Shown piece after piece: positions 1 through 8,972 of a DNA stretch of 64,000 bases. A model generated the notes under the pieces. The model was not told where the DNA came from and did not search any database. It saw only the letters and a list, made by a program, of their open reading frames with translations. A program made the translations under genes and the position numbers. The stretch is from assembly GCF_900066015.1 (NCBI RefSeq), contig NZ_LN890655.1:2520726-2584725 (forward strand), read 5' to 3'. The stretch is from Candidatus Promineifilum breve. Lineage in GTDB: Bacteria; Chloroflexota; Anaerolineae; Promineifilales; Promineifilaceae. Position 1 is the first letter of the stretch; each line of letters starts with the position of its first letter.

Positions 1-2
1 TC

Positions 3-1148
3 CTGGCCCGCCTGTTTCGCGGCCTGGCGGCGCGCGGCATCCGGCTGACGCTGATCGCGCCCCAGCCCCCCGATAGCGCGTGGCGGGCCATCCCCAACGT
101 GGAGGTCAGGGTTATCCCGCGCTGGGACGGTTCCGCCCCGCGACGATTGTGGCAGTTGGGCGGGCGTTTGGGCGACGCGGCGCTACAGGCGGGCGAGACG
201 CGCCGTCTGGTGGCCGCGGCACGGTCGGCCCCCGGCGACGGCCGCCCGCTGGAACGGCTCTACGCCTGGCTGCCGTTCAGTGGCGGCGAGTGGGACGTGG
301 TTTACTTTCCCTGGAATACGGCGGCCATCGCCTATTGGCCGCTGCTGGACGGGCGGCCGTCGGTCATCAGTTGTCGCGGGGCGCAGATCAATATCGCCCC
401 GCTCAACCCGGAGCGGGCGACGTTGCGCGATGGCCTGAAAATGACGTTCGCCAAGGCGACGGCCGTCCATTGCGTCTCCGAGGCCATCCGCCGCGAGGCG
501 GCGCAGTACGGGCTGGACGAGGCCAGGGCCGTCGTCATCCGCCCCGCCGTTGACCCCGACGTTTTCCGGCCGGGCGGCGCGGAACGAGCCAACGGTACTC
601 CTCTGCGGGTCATCTCCACCGGCAGCGTCATCTGGCGCAAGGGGTACGAGTACGCCCTGTCGGCCGTGCGCGAACTTGTCGAGCGCGGCGTGGCCGTGCG
701 CTACGACATCATCGGCGACGGCGAGGAGCAGCAGCGCCTGCTCTATACGATTGACGATCTGGGGCTGGGCGACGTCGTCCATTGGCACGGCCGCCTCCGC
801 CCGGACGAGGTGCTGGCCCGGCTACAGGCGGCCGACGTGTTCCTGCTGACCAGTCTAAGCGAGGGCATCTCCAACGCCGTGCTGGAAGGCATGGCCTGCG
901 GGCTGCCGGTCGTGACGACCGATGTGGGCGGCATGGCCGAGGCGGTCACTGACGGCGTGGAAGGGTTCCTCGTGCCGCCGCGCGACCCGGCGGCCACCGC
1001 CGGCGCGCTCTACCGGCTGTGGGCGCAGCCTGAATTGCGCCGGACGATGGGCGCGGCCGGCCGCCGCCGTGTGCAGCGCGATTTCGCCCTGGACGATCAG
1101 ATTGACGCCTTCGCCGGGCTACTGCGCCGCGCGGGAGGGGGCCAATGA
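3..1148 (+). CDS. GT4-family glycosyltransferase (5' partial)
   Basis: The reading frame is open to the left edge, so the true start lies outside the window; GTG 99 is only an internal start candidate. 381 residues are visible. The C-terminal half is a GT-B nucleotide-sugar binding domain: a G-S-V-I-W-R-K-G-Y segment opens it, and E-G-I-S-N-A-V-L-E gives the EX7E motif of GT4 retaining enzymes, followed by G-L-P-V-V-T-T-D-V-G-G. It should transfer a sugar from a nucleotide donor to a lipid-linked glycan on the cytoplasmic side of the membrane. The next gene starts inside its stop codon (ATGA), so the two are translationally coupled. Acceptor and donor cannot be deduced. Confidence 0.9.
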   Translation: MARLFRGLAARGIRLTLIAPQPPDSAWRAIPNVEVRVIPRWDGSAPRRLWQLGGRLGDAALQAGETRRLVAAARSAPGDGRPLERLYAWLPFSGGEWDVVYFPWNTAAIAYWPLLDGRPSVISCRGAQINIAPLNPERATLRDGLKMTFAKATAVHCVSEAIRREAAQYGLDEARAVVIRPAVDPDVFRPGGAERANGTPLRVISTGSVIWRKGYEYALSAVRELVERGVAVRYDIIGDGEEQQRLLYTIDDLGLGDVVHWHGRLRPDEVLARLQAADVFLLTSLSEGISNAVLEGMACGLPVVTTDVGGMAEAVTDGVEGFLVPPRDPAATAGALYRLWAQPELRRTMGAAGRRRVQRDFALDDQIDAFAGLLRRAGGGQ

Positions 1149-2356
1149 GACTCATCCTGGTCGTCCCCCACTTCCCCAAGCTGTCGGAGACGTTCATCGT
1201 CAACAAGTTTGTCGGCCTGGTTGATGCCGGCTGGGACGTACACGTGGTCTGCGCCGACGAAGGGGCATGGGCCGACTTCCCGCAATTGGCCGCCCGGCCG
1301 GAACTGCGGCGGCGCGTCCATCGCCAATGGCCCCACGCCCCGGCCTGGCGGGCGGCACTGCTGTTTTTGCCGGCGCTGCTGCTGACCTTGCTGCGTGCCC
1401 CGCGGGCCACGCTGCGCTACCGGCGCGTCGTCGGATTCGGCCGGGCGGCGGTCAAGCGTTTCTATATGGACGCCGTATTGATCGCGCTGCGGCCCGACAT
1501 TCTGCACTATGAGTTTGGCGCGCCGGCCGTGGGCCAGACCTATTTGAAGCGTGCCCTGGCCTGCCACCTCAGCGTCAGCTTTCGCGGCTACGATCTGAAC
1601 TACGCCGGTCTGGCTGACCCGCATTACTATGATGCCCTGTGGCGGGAGGTTGACGCCGTTCACGTGCTGGGCGGCGACCTGTGGCGGCGAGCCTTGCGGC
1701 GCGGCTGCCCGGCCAACAAGCCCCACGCCCTCATCCCCCCGGCGATTGATAGCCAACTCTTTCGGCCGTCCGCCGCCGCCGCCGCCGATATCGACGCCCA
1801 CCCGTTGCGCGTTCTCAGCGTCGGCCGTCTGGAATGGAAAAAGGGGTATGAGTATGGGCTGGAAGCGGTGCGCCGGCTGGTCGGCGGCGGTGTGCCGGTC
1901 GTCTATCGCATCGTCGGCGAGGGCGGCTATGGCGAGGCGCTCCATTTCGCCCGCCGCCAGATGGGGCTGGATGATTTCGTGACCTTCGTCGGGCGGCAGT
2001 CGCCGGCCGAGGTGGTGGGCCATATGCGCTGGGCCGACGTCTTCCTGCACCCGTCGGTGTCGGAGGGTTTTTGTAATGCCGCCCTGGAGGCCCAGGCCAT
2101 GCAACTGCCGGTCGTCGCCACGGACGCCGACGGCCTGCCGGAAAACGTCGCCGACGGCCACACCGGCTTCATCGTGCCGCGCCGCGACTCGGCGGCGCTG
2201 GCCGGGCGTCTGGCTGTGCTGGCCGCCGACCCGGCCCTGCGCCGGGCGATGGGTCGGGCGGGGCGCGAGCGGGTGGAAACTTGTTTCTCCCTGCCGCGCC
2301 AGATCGCGGCCTTCGACTGTTTTTATCGGGAAATGGTGAGCGACCATGCGCGTTGA
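1145..2356 (+). CDS. GT4-family glycosyltransferase
   Basis: 403 residues. The N-terminus reads L-I-L-V-V-P-H-F-P-K-L-S-E-T-F-I, the form seen in GT4 enzymes of the colanic-acid/exopolysaccharide type. The C-terminal domain carries S-V-G-R-L-E-W-K-K-G-Y and the EX7E motif E-G-F-C-N-A-A-L-E, followed by L-P-V-V-A-T-D-A-D-G. It overlaps the previous stop by 4 nt and the next start by 11 nt, so it lies inside one polycistronic unit. The predicted role is addition of a sugar to the lipid-linked repeat unit. Donor specificity is unknown. Confidence 0.92.
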   Translation: MRLILVVPHFPKLSETFIVNKFVGLVDAGWDVHVVCADEGAWADFPQLAARPELRRRVHRQWPHAPAWRAALLFLPALLLTLLRAPRATLRYRRVVGFGRAAVKRFYMDAVLIALRPDILHYEFGAPAVGQTYLKRALACHLSVSFRGYDLNYAGLADPHYYDALWREVDAVHVLGGDLWRRALRRGCPANKPHALIPPAIDSQLFRPSAAAAADIDAHPLRVLSVGRLEWKKGYEYGLEAVRRLVGGGVPVVYRIVGEGGYGEALHFARRQMGLDDFVTFVGRQSPAEVVGHMRWADVFLHPSVSEGFCNAALEAQAMQLPVVATDADGLPENVADGHTGFIVPRRDSAALAGRLAVLAADPALRRAMGRAGRERVETCFSLPRQIAAFDCFYREMVSDHAR

Positions 2357-3995
2357 CCTGATCTGGCTGCAAACCACCCCAGCCGCGCCGCCGCTCTGGG
2401 CGCTGGGGGCCACGCGCTGCGCCGGCGACCGGCCCGCCGAACTGGCCGCGGCCGTCGCCGCCCGCCCGCCCGGCGCGGATTTCGTCCTGTTCTGGGACGC
2501 CGCCCTCGGCGCGCCCGACGCGCTGACCGTGGCCGCGCTGGCCGGGCAGGCGCGGGCCGACGTGTGGCACGCGGGGTTGGCTCTGGGCATGGGCGGGCTG
2601 CCGCGGCTGATCGATTTTGTCGATCCGGCCTGGCGGCTCAACCGCGACCCCGATCCGGCCGTGGCGGCCACGTCCTGGCGGCTATCGTTGCGGGCCTGCC
2701 TGGTGCGGGCAGCCGTCCTCGACCGGCTGGGCGGCCCCGACCCGCACTTCACCGGCGCGGCCGGCGCGGCGCTGGAGTTGGGCCATCGCTGGAGCCGGGG
2801 CGGGGCGCTGCTGCGCCATGCGCCCGAACTGCTGCCGGCGCTTCAGCCCTCGGCCGCGCCCGCCATCCCCCTGGACGACGAGATCCGCTTCCTGCGCCTG
2901 CGCTTCGGGCGGATGTGGACGGCCTGGGGCTGCTGGCGACATTGGCGGCGCGGCGCGGCGCTGGGCCGGACGTGGCGCGCCTATCGCCGGCCGCAACCGC
3001 CGGGCATTCAACCGCCGGCCGCGCCGCTCCACGCCTTGGAACCGCCGGAAGCGCCCGCCGCCGCTTGGCCGACCGTGACAATCCTGATCCCCACGTTGGA
3101 TCGCTACCCCCATCTGTTCAACCTGCTGGATCAGTTGCGGCGGCAGACCGCGCCGCCGCTGGAGATCATCGTCGTCGACCAGACCGCGCCCGGCGACTAC
3201 GATCCCACCTGGCCGGCGCGCTTTGCCGACCTGCCGCTACGGGTCATCCGCCGCGAACAGCCGGGGCAATGCTCCTCGCGCAACGCCGGTCTGCTGGCGG
3301 CGCGGGGCGAGACGGTGCTGTTTCTGGATGACGACGACGAGGTGACGCCCGACCTCATCGCCCACCACCTGGCTTTCCTGGGCCGGTTCGACGTGGATGC
3401 GTCGTGTGGCGTGGCCGAGGAAGCCGGCGCGGGGCTGCTGCCGCCGGAATTCGGTCTCATCCGCGACAGCGACGTCTTCCCGACCAACAACACGCTGCTG
3501 CGTGTCGCGGCGCTGGCCGGGTCTGGTCTGTTCGATCTGGCCTATGAGCGCGGCGAGCGGGCCGACCACGATCTGGGCATGCGCCTCTATCTGTCGGGGG
3601 CGGCGCTGGCGCTCAACCCGGCGGCATCGGTGCTCCATCTCCACGCCCCGCGCGGCGGCTTGCGCCAACACCGGGCCAGAGTGACCACCCGCGCCGCCAG
3701 CCGGGCCTCGTTGCTGAAGCGCACTATCCTGTCGCCGACCGAAGCGTACCTGTGGTATCGCTATTTCAATGAGACGCAGGTGGCTGAGGCGATGCTGATC
3801 CGCACCGTCGGCACGGTGCGCGGCGGCGGCTCCGGTGTGCGCCGCCTGGCGCGCGCCGTTCTGATGGGTATCTTGTTGCCGGACACCTGGCGGCGCAACC
3901 GGGCCAGCCTGGCGCGGGGCAAGGCGTTGCTGGGTGAATATCCGGCCATTCCGGACTACAATCCGGCGAAGATTGAGGAGTTATGGCCCACATGA
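2346..3995 (+). CDS. GT2-family glycosyltransferase with long N-terminal extension
   Basis: 549 residues. Residues 1 to about 240 match no domain I recognise; they are Ala/Arg-rich, with an F-V-L-F-W-D-A-A stretch that could be a degenerate GT-A fold. From about residue 243 a canonical GT2 domain begins (V-T-I-L-I-P-T-L-D-R), with I-I-V-V-D-Q and a run of four Asp near residue 328 acting as the metal/nucleotide-binding DXD. The C-terminus is basic (M-G-I-L-L-P-D-T-W-R-R-N-R). Starts overlap both neighbours. It is probably an inverting transferase for the repeat unit, and the extension may be a second, decayed GT-A domain. Confidence 0.85.
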   Translation: MRVDLIWLQTTPAAPPLWALGATRCAGDRPAELAAAVAARPPGADFVLFWDAALGAPDALTVAALAGQARADVWHAGLALGMGGLPRLIDFVDPAWRLNRDPDPAVAATSWRLSLRACLVRAAVLDRLGGPDPHFTGAAGAALELGHRWSRGGALLRHAPELLPALQPSAAPAIPLDDEIRFLRLRFGRMWTAWGCWRHWRRGAALGRTWRAYRRPQPPGIQPPAAPLHALEPPEAPAAAWPTVTILIPTLDRYPHLFNLLDQLRRQTAPPLEIIVVDQTAPGDYDPTWPARFADLPLRVIRREQPGQCSSRNAGLLAARGETVLFLDDDDEVTPDLIAHHLAFLGRFDVDASCGVAEEAGAGLLPPEFGLIRDSDVFPTNNTLLRVAALAGSGLFDLAYERGERADHDLGMRLYLSGAALALNPAASVLHLHAPRGGLRQHRARVTTRAASRASLLKRTILSPTEAYLWYRYFNETQVAEAMLIRTVGTVRGGGSGVRRLARAVLMGILLPDTWRRNRASLARGKALLGEYPAIPDYNPAKIEELWPT

Positions 3996-5449
3996 GATTA
4001 TCATCCGATTCTCCCAAAACAGCGCTGGGCGGACACCCGAGGGGGTTGACCGGCAATCCGGCCCGCGATCTGGCGAACTCGTTCAACGTGCGGGTGGTCC
4101 TGTTCCTGGCGCTCCATGCGCCGCTGGCGCTGGCGATGGACGCGTCCCCCTGGTTCGCCACGGCCCACGGGGTGCTGGCCTTGCTCTTCGGTTTGCGGGC
4201 GGCGCTGCTGGGGCGCACGTCGCAGGTCATCTACGCCGTGGCCTATATCGCCTCGGCCGAAGTGCTATGGCGTATGTCGCGCGCTAATCTGCTCTGGGAG
4301 TACGCCAAATATGCCGTTGTGGCGATCGTCTTCGTGGCTCTCGTCGCCGAATGGGGGCGTCGGACGGAGGTGCTGCGGCTGCGCTCAGTGTGGCCGGCGC
4401 TGCTGCTGGTGGCCCTCATCCCGGCTATCGTCATCACCATCCTGCAAGTCGGCCCGGCCGAGGCCATCGACCCGATCAGCTTCAACCTGTCGAGCTATTT
4501 GGCTCTTAGCGCGCTGGGCTTCTATCTATGGGCGCGGCCGATTGACCGCGATACGACCCTGCGCCTCCTGTTGGCGATCATGGCCCCCATCGTGGGTATC
4601 ACCTTTCTGGCGGTCTACTTCACACTGACCGATCTCGATAGCCTGATCTTCCTGGGCGCGGCCAACTGGGTCACCAGCGGCAACTACGGCCCCAATCAGG
4701 TCTCCAATATGATGGGCCTCGGCGCGCTGACTGGGGTGATGCTGCTGATCCTGATCCCGCGCTCGTTGGGGGCGCGCGCTTTCATCCTGCTGCTGACGCT
4801 GGGGATGCTGGGGCAGGGCGTGCTCACCTTTTCGCGGGGCGGTATCTATAGCTTTGTGCTGGCGCTGGCGGCCTTCGGCTTCCACCTGATGAATACGCCG
4901 CGCGCCCGCAGCCGCTTCCTAATCCTATTCGGCCTGTTTGGCGGCCTGTTCCTGGTGGGCATCTACCCCTTTCTGGACGACTTCACCGGCGGGTCGCTCT
5001 CGCAGCGGTTCAGCGACCTGGACACGACCGGCCGCCTGGAGGTGGCACAGGCCGATTTGGAGGCATTTCGCGAAAACGTGATTGTGGGCACGGGCGTCGG
5101 CGAATCGACCGCGTATCATCAGCGCTATCTGGGCTATTCCGTCGCCACTCATACCGAATTTACCCGCCTGCTGGCCGAGCACGGCCTGTTCGGCATTGTG
5201 GCGACGGCCATTCTTATCTTCATGCTGGCGAAGCGCTATGTGGGCAACCAGCCCGGCCTGGGCCGCGGCCTGACGGCCGCCCTGGCCGTGTGGGCCACCA
5301 GTATCATGTTTCATAGCGCCATGCGCCTGGCCGTCATCCCGCTGGCTATCGCGTTGGGCCTGGCGCTGTGGCAGTTACAACGCCCGCCCCGGCGCGCCGC
5401 GGCCGAGAAGCCGGCGGCGAAGCCCGCCGGCGCCTCGGTTAATCGCTAG
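3983..5449 (+). CDS. O-antigen ligase/polymerase-like (Wzy_C) membrane protein
   Basis: 488 residues, almost wholly hydrophobic, with roughly 10-12 membrane segments. The block L-T-F-S-R-G-G-I-Y, followed by a larger periplasmic loop and G-V-G-E-S, is the arrangement of the O-antigen ligase / Wzy_C family (WaaL, Wzy, PglL). These enzymes act on undecaprenyl-linked glycans outside the membrane. A second start, ATG 3992, is equally possible; ATG 3983 overlaps the previous gene by 13 nt. Whether it polymerises repeats or ligates the finished chain cannot be decided from sequence. A second family member lies at 25242. Confidence 0.8.
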   Translation: MAHMRLSSDSPKTALGGHPRGLTGNPARDLANSFNVRVVLFLALHAPLALAMDASPWFATAHGVLALLFGLRAALLGRTSQVIYAVAYIASAEVLWRMSRANLLWEYAKYAVVAIVFVALVAEWGRRTEVLRLRSVWPALLLVALIPAIVITILQVGPAEAIDPISFNLSSYLALSALGFYLWARPIDRDTTLRLLLAIMAPIVGITFLAVYFTLTDLDSLIFLGAANWVTSGNYGPNQVSNMMGLGALTGVMLLILIPRSLGARAFILLLTLGMLGQGVLTFSRGGIYSFVLALAAFGFHLMNTPRARSRFLILFGLFGGLFLVGIYPFLDDFTGGSLSQRFSDLDTTGRLEVAQADLEAFRENVIVGTGVGESTAYHQRYLGYSVATHTEFTRLLAEHGLFGIVATAILIFMLAKRYVGNQPGLGRGLTAALAVWATSIMFHSAMRLAVIPLAIALGLALWQLQRPPRRAAAEKPAAKPAGASVNR

Positions 5450-5458
5450 GAAAAGATC

Positions 5459-6628
5459 ATGGGAATCGACGGGCCGCGCCTCATCCTCCTGAGTAGTGAA
5501 TTTCCGCCGGGGCCGGGCGGTATCGGCACCCATGCCTTCCAACTGGCCCGCCAACTGACGCGCCTGGGCTGGGACGTGGGCGTCCTGTCGCCGCAAGCCT
5601 ATGCCACGGCCGAGGCGGTGGCGGCCTTCAACCGGCGGCAGCCTTTCGCCATCACGCCTCTGCCGGAGCGCGAGGCCGGCGCGGGCTGGTGGGCCGCGCG
5701 GGCGCGTCTGATCCGCGCCGCCATTGGCCGGGAGCGGCCGGCGCTACTGGTCGCCTCCGGCCAGCGGGCGCTGTGGACGGCGGCGGCTATCCGTGCCGTG
5801 TATCGCCTGCCCTGGGTGGCGGTGGGCCACGGCAGCGAATTTCTGGATGCCTCGCGCCTGGCCGGGGCCTTGACGCGGCGGGCCATTGACGGGGCGGCGG
5901 CTGTCGTGGCCGTCAGCGACTACACCGCCGGTCTCATCCGCGCCGCGTCCCGCCCCCGGCGGCTGGTGGTCATCCCCAACGCCGCCGACGGCGCGCGCTT
6001 TCGTCCCGGGCTGGATAGTAGCGAACTGCGCCGCCGCTGGAATCTGGGCGACGCGCGGGTGTTGCTGACCGTGGGGCAGGTGGGCGAGCGCAAGGCCCAG
6101 GACGTGGTCATTCGCGCCCTGCCGCGCATTCTGGCGACGCGACCCGATACGGTCTACGTGATGGTCGGATTGCCCCGCCTCCAGGCCGCGTATGGGGCGT
6201 TGGCCGCCGAATTGGGCGTGGCCGACCGGGTGCGCTTCGTCGGGCTGCTGCCCGATGAGGAGCTGCCGGCGGCCTATAATCTGGCCGACGCCTTCGTGCT
6301 GGTCAGCCGGCGGGCGGCCGACGGCGACGTGGAGGGCTACGGCATTGTGGTGCAGGAGGCGGCGCTGTGCGGCGTGCCGGCCGTCGTCAGCCAGGGCTGC
6401 GGCCTGACGGAGGCCATCAGCGAGGGCCAGACCGGCCTGAGCGTGCCGCCCGACGACCCGGCGGCCACGGCCGCCGCCGTGCTGGCCCTGCTGGACGAAC
6501 CGACCCGGCAAGCGATGGGCCGCCGGGCGCGCGAGGCCGCCCGCTCGGCCACCTGGTCGGAGCGTGTCGTGGCCTACGACGCGCTATTGCGCGGCCTGTT
6601 ACCGGCCGTGCCCGAACCGGCCCGCTAA
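5459..6628 (+). CDS. GT4-family glycosyltransferase
   Basis: 389 residues. The N-terminal donor-side loop E-F-P-P-G-P-G-G-I-G-T-H-A is the glycine-rich motif of PimB/GT4 enzymes. The C-terminal domain has L-L-T-V-G-Q-V-G-E-R-K-A-Q-D and the EX7E motif E-G-Y-G-I-V-V-Q-E, followed by G-V-P-A-V-V-S. The start ATG 5459 lies 9 nt after the preceding stop, with GGAAAAG just upstream as a weak ribosome site. It belongs to the polysaccharide operon; the sugar is not predictable. Confidence 0.92.
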   Translation: MGIDGPRLILLSSEFPPGPGGIGTHAFQLARQLTRLGWDVGVLSPQAYATAEAVAAFNRRQPFAITPLPEREAGAGWWAARARLIRAAIGRERPALLVASGQRALWTAAAIRAVYRLPWVAVGHGSEFLDASRLAGALTRRAIDGAAAVVAVSDYTAGLIRAASRPRRLVVIPNAADGARFRPGLDSSELRRRWNLGDARVLLTVGQVGERKAQDVVIRALPRILATRPDTVYVMVGLPRLQAAYGALAAELGVADRVRFVGLLPDEELPAAYNLADAFVLVSRRAADGDVEGYGIVVQEAALCGVPAVVSQGCGLTEAISEGQTGLSVPPDDPAATAAAVLALLDEPTRQAMGRRAREAARSATWSERVVAYDALLRGLLPAVPEPAR

Positions 6629-6649
6629 GATCACTGCTGCGAGAGAACC

Positions 6650-7894
6650 ATGCGCCTGCTTATCGTATCCCACACTCCCCACTACCGGCGCGACGGCCAG
6701 CCCGTCGGCTGGGGGCCGACCGTGCGCGAACTGGACTATCTGGCCGAACTGTTCGACGAGGTGACCCACGTGGCCGTGGCCTATGACGAACCGGCCCCGG
6801 CCAGCGCCCTGGCTTATGGCGCGCCTAACGTGCGTTTCCGGCCCGTGCCCCCGGCCGGCGGCGATTCGCTGCGGGCCAAGGCGGGCATCCTGGCCGCCTA
6901 TCCGGCCTATGCGCGGGTCATCGGCGACGAACTGCGCCGGGCCGACGCCGTCCACGTGCGTTGCCCGGCCAACATCAGCCTGCTGGCCCTGGCCCAATTG
7001 CGCCGGGCCAAGCAGCCGCCCTATCGCTGGGTCAAGTACGCCGGCAACTGGCAGCCGGAGCCGGAGGCGGGCGAGCCGTGGTTCTACGGCTTGCAGCGCC
7101 GCTGGCTGGCCGACAACCGGCATCGCGGCGTGGTGACGGTCAACGGCCAATGGCCGGGCCAGCCGCCCTACGTGCACTCGTTCTACAACCCGTGCCTGAC
7201 CGAGGACGAAGCGGCCGAAGGCAGCCGCGCCGCCGCCGCCAAGCGTCTGGGCCGGCCGCTGGAATTGCTTTTCGTCGGCGCGCTCAATGAGGGTAAGGGG
7301 GTGGGGCGGGTCTTGCGCGTGGCGTTGGCCCTGCAGAAGCAGGGTATGGCCTGCCGCCTGCGCCTGCTGGGCGATGGGCCGGATCGGCCGGGCTACGAGG
7401 CATGGGCGCGGGCCAATGGTCTGCGCGACGTTCATTTCATGGGCTGGACGCCGCGGGCCGAGCTATCGACCCACTACGCCGCCGCCCACTTCATTTTGCT
7501 GCCGTCGCGCACCGAGGGCTGGCCCAAGGTCTTGAGCGAGGCAATGGCTTTCGGCGTAGTGCCCGTGGCCGCGGCCGTCTCCAGCATCCCCCAAATCCTG
7601 GCCGCCGCCGGCGCGGGGGTGGCCCTGCCCCCCGACGACATCGACGGCATGGCCGCGGCCATCATGCGCTACGCCGCCGAGCCGGATGTCTGGTCGGCCG
7701 CCGCCCGCGCCGGGGTCGAGGCGGCGCGACAATTCACCTATCGCCATTACCAGCAGGCCGTGGCCGCGCTCCTGGCCGAGGCGTGGGGCGTGACTTTGCC
7801 GGTTCCGCCGCGCGCGACCCCGCCCGCGCCGGCCCCCAGCCAGCCTAGCGGCCTGAACGGACACGTTTCGCGCAATGGACACCATTCTCTCTGA
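6650..7894 (+). CDS. GT4-family glycosyltransferase
   Basis: 414 residues. The N-terminus L-L-I-V-S-H-T-P-H-Y-R-R-D-G resembles GT4 enzymes. The core L-L-F-V-G-A-L-N-E-G-K-G-V and the EX7E motif E-G-W-P-K-V-L-S-E lie in the C-terminal half. A Pro/Ala-rich, Asn/His-ending tail of about 30 residues is dispensable-looking. AGAGAACC precedes ATG 6650. The 3' end overlaps the next start by 20 nt, indicating tight coupling in the operon. Confidence 0.9.
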   Translation: MRLLIVSHTPHYRRDGQPVGWGPTVRELDYLAELFDEVTHVAVAYDEPAPASALAYGAPNVRFRPVPPAGGDSLRAKAGILAAYPAYARVIGDELRRADAVHVRCPANISLLALAQLRRAKQPPYRWVKYAGNWQPEPEAGEPWFYGLQRRWLADNRHRGVVTVNGQWPGQPPYVHSFYNPCLTEDEAAEGSRAAAAKRLGRPLELLFVGALNEGKGVGRVLRVALALQKQGMACRLRLLGDGPDRPGYEAWARANGLRDVHFMGWTPRAELSTHYAAAHFILLPSRTEGWPKVLSEAMAFGVVPVAAAVSSIPQILAAAGAGVALPPDDIDGMAAAIMRYAAEPDVWSAAARAGVEAARQFTYRHYQQAVAALLAEAWGVTLPVPPRATPPAPAPSQPSGLNGHVSRNGHHSL

Positions 7895-8972
7895 AACCAC
7901 TTCCCAACCGGTGGCCGTGGGACGCGCCGCCTTGCCCCGCCTGTGCTTCGTCGGGCCGATGCTGGGGGTCAATCCCGGCTGGGTGACGACGCAGGGCGAG
8001 ATAGTGGCCGGGCTGCTGGCCGGCGAGGGCTATCCGGTGCGCTCGACCTCGTCGATCCCGGCTCGCCTGCCGCGCCTGGCCGATACGTTGCGCTCGCTCG
8101 TGGCCTGGCGCGGCCAGATCGACCTGGTCATCCATCAGGTGTTCAGCGGCCCGGCTTTCGTCATCGCCGATACGGCCAGCGCGCTGTGTCGCCTGTTGGG
8201 TCTCAGACAGATTTTTGTGCTCCACGGCGGGGCGCTGCCGGAGTTCGCCGCCGCCCGGCCGGGCTGGGTGCGGCGAGTCATGGGCCGCGCGGCGGCCATC
8301 GTCGCCCCGTCCGAGTATCTGGCCCACACCTTCAGCGTCTATCCCGAACTGGCGGCGCGGATGCGCGTCATCCCCAATATTCTCGCCATCGAGGATTACC
8401 CCTATCGCCACCGGCCGGCCGTTGCGCCGCGGCTGCTGTGGATGCGCACGTTCCACGACTGGTATCACCCGGAGATGGCGATCGAGGTGCTATCGTTGCT
8501 GCGTCAGACCTATCCGGCGGCGACGCTGACGATGGGCGGTCAGGAGAAAGGATTGGGGCCGGCGGTGCGCGAACTGGCCCAGCGGCGCGGCCTGGCCGAG
8601 GCCGTGCGCTTTCCCGGCTTTCTGGGGCCGGACGATAAGCGGCGCGAGTTCGCCGCCCACGACATCTATCTGAATACCAACCGGGTCGATAACATGCCGG
8701 TCAGCGTGCTGGAAGCGGCGGCGTTCGGCCTGCCGGTCGTGGCGACGGCCGTCGGCGGCGTACCCTTTCTGCTGCGCCACGGCGAAACCGGCCTGCTCGT
8801 GCCCGACGGCGACGCGGCGGCCATGAGCGCCGCCGTGCGCCGCCTGATCGAAGAGCCGGGCCTGGCCGCGTGCCTGTCGGCCAACGGCCGGCGGCTGGCC
8901 GAAAGTTGCGCCTGGCAGCCGGTGAAAGCGCGGTGGCAAACCCTGTTCACGGAGGTGCTCGACCATGCCTGA
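7875..8972 (+). CDS. GT4-family glycosyltransferase with Asp in place of the first Glu of EX7E
   Basis: 365 residues. The order of blocks is GT4-like: L-C-F-V-G-P-M-L-G near the N-terminus, then F-P-G-F-L-G-P-D and V-D-N-M-P-V-S-V-L-E-A-A-A-F-G-L-P-V-V. The usual EX7E is D-X7-E here, with Asp replacing the first Glu. This occurs in some active family members but may shift donor handling. It overlaps the previous gene by 20 nt and the next by 8 nt. Role: another transferase of the glycan assembly line. Confidence 0.88.
   Translation: MDTILSETTSQPVAVGRAALPRLCFVGPMLGVNPGWVTTQGEIVAGLLAGEGYPVRSTSSIPARLPRLADTLRSLVAWRGQIDLVIHQVFSGPAFVIADTASALCRLLGLRQIFVLHGGALPEFAAARPGWVRRVMGRAAAIVAPSEYLAHTFSVYPELAARMRVIPNILAIEDYPYRHRPAVAPRLLWMRTFHDWYHPEMAIEVLSLLRQTYPAATLTMGGQEKGLGPAVRELAQRRGLAEAVRFPGFLGPDDKRREFAAHDIYLNTNRVDNMPVSVLEAAAFGLPVVATAVGGVPFLLRHGETGLLVPDGDAAAMSAAVRRLIEEPGLAACLSANGRRLAESCAWQPVKARWQTLFTEVLDHA

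Noticed and set aside
1097-2752. Long minus-strand frame opposite the glycosyltransferases, and similar long antisense frames at 8947-10245, 10458-11396, 21913-23460, 23553-25082 and 61221-62594
   Set aside because: In GC-rich coding DNA the antisense frame is often open. These run against well-supported genes and have Arg/Gln/His-rich, domain-free products.
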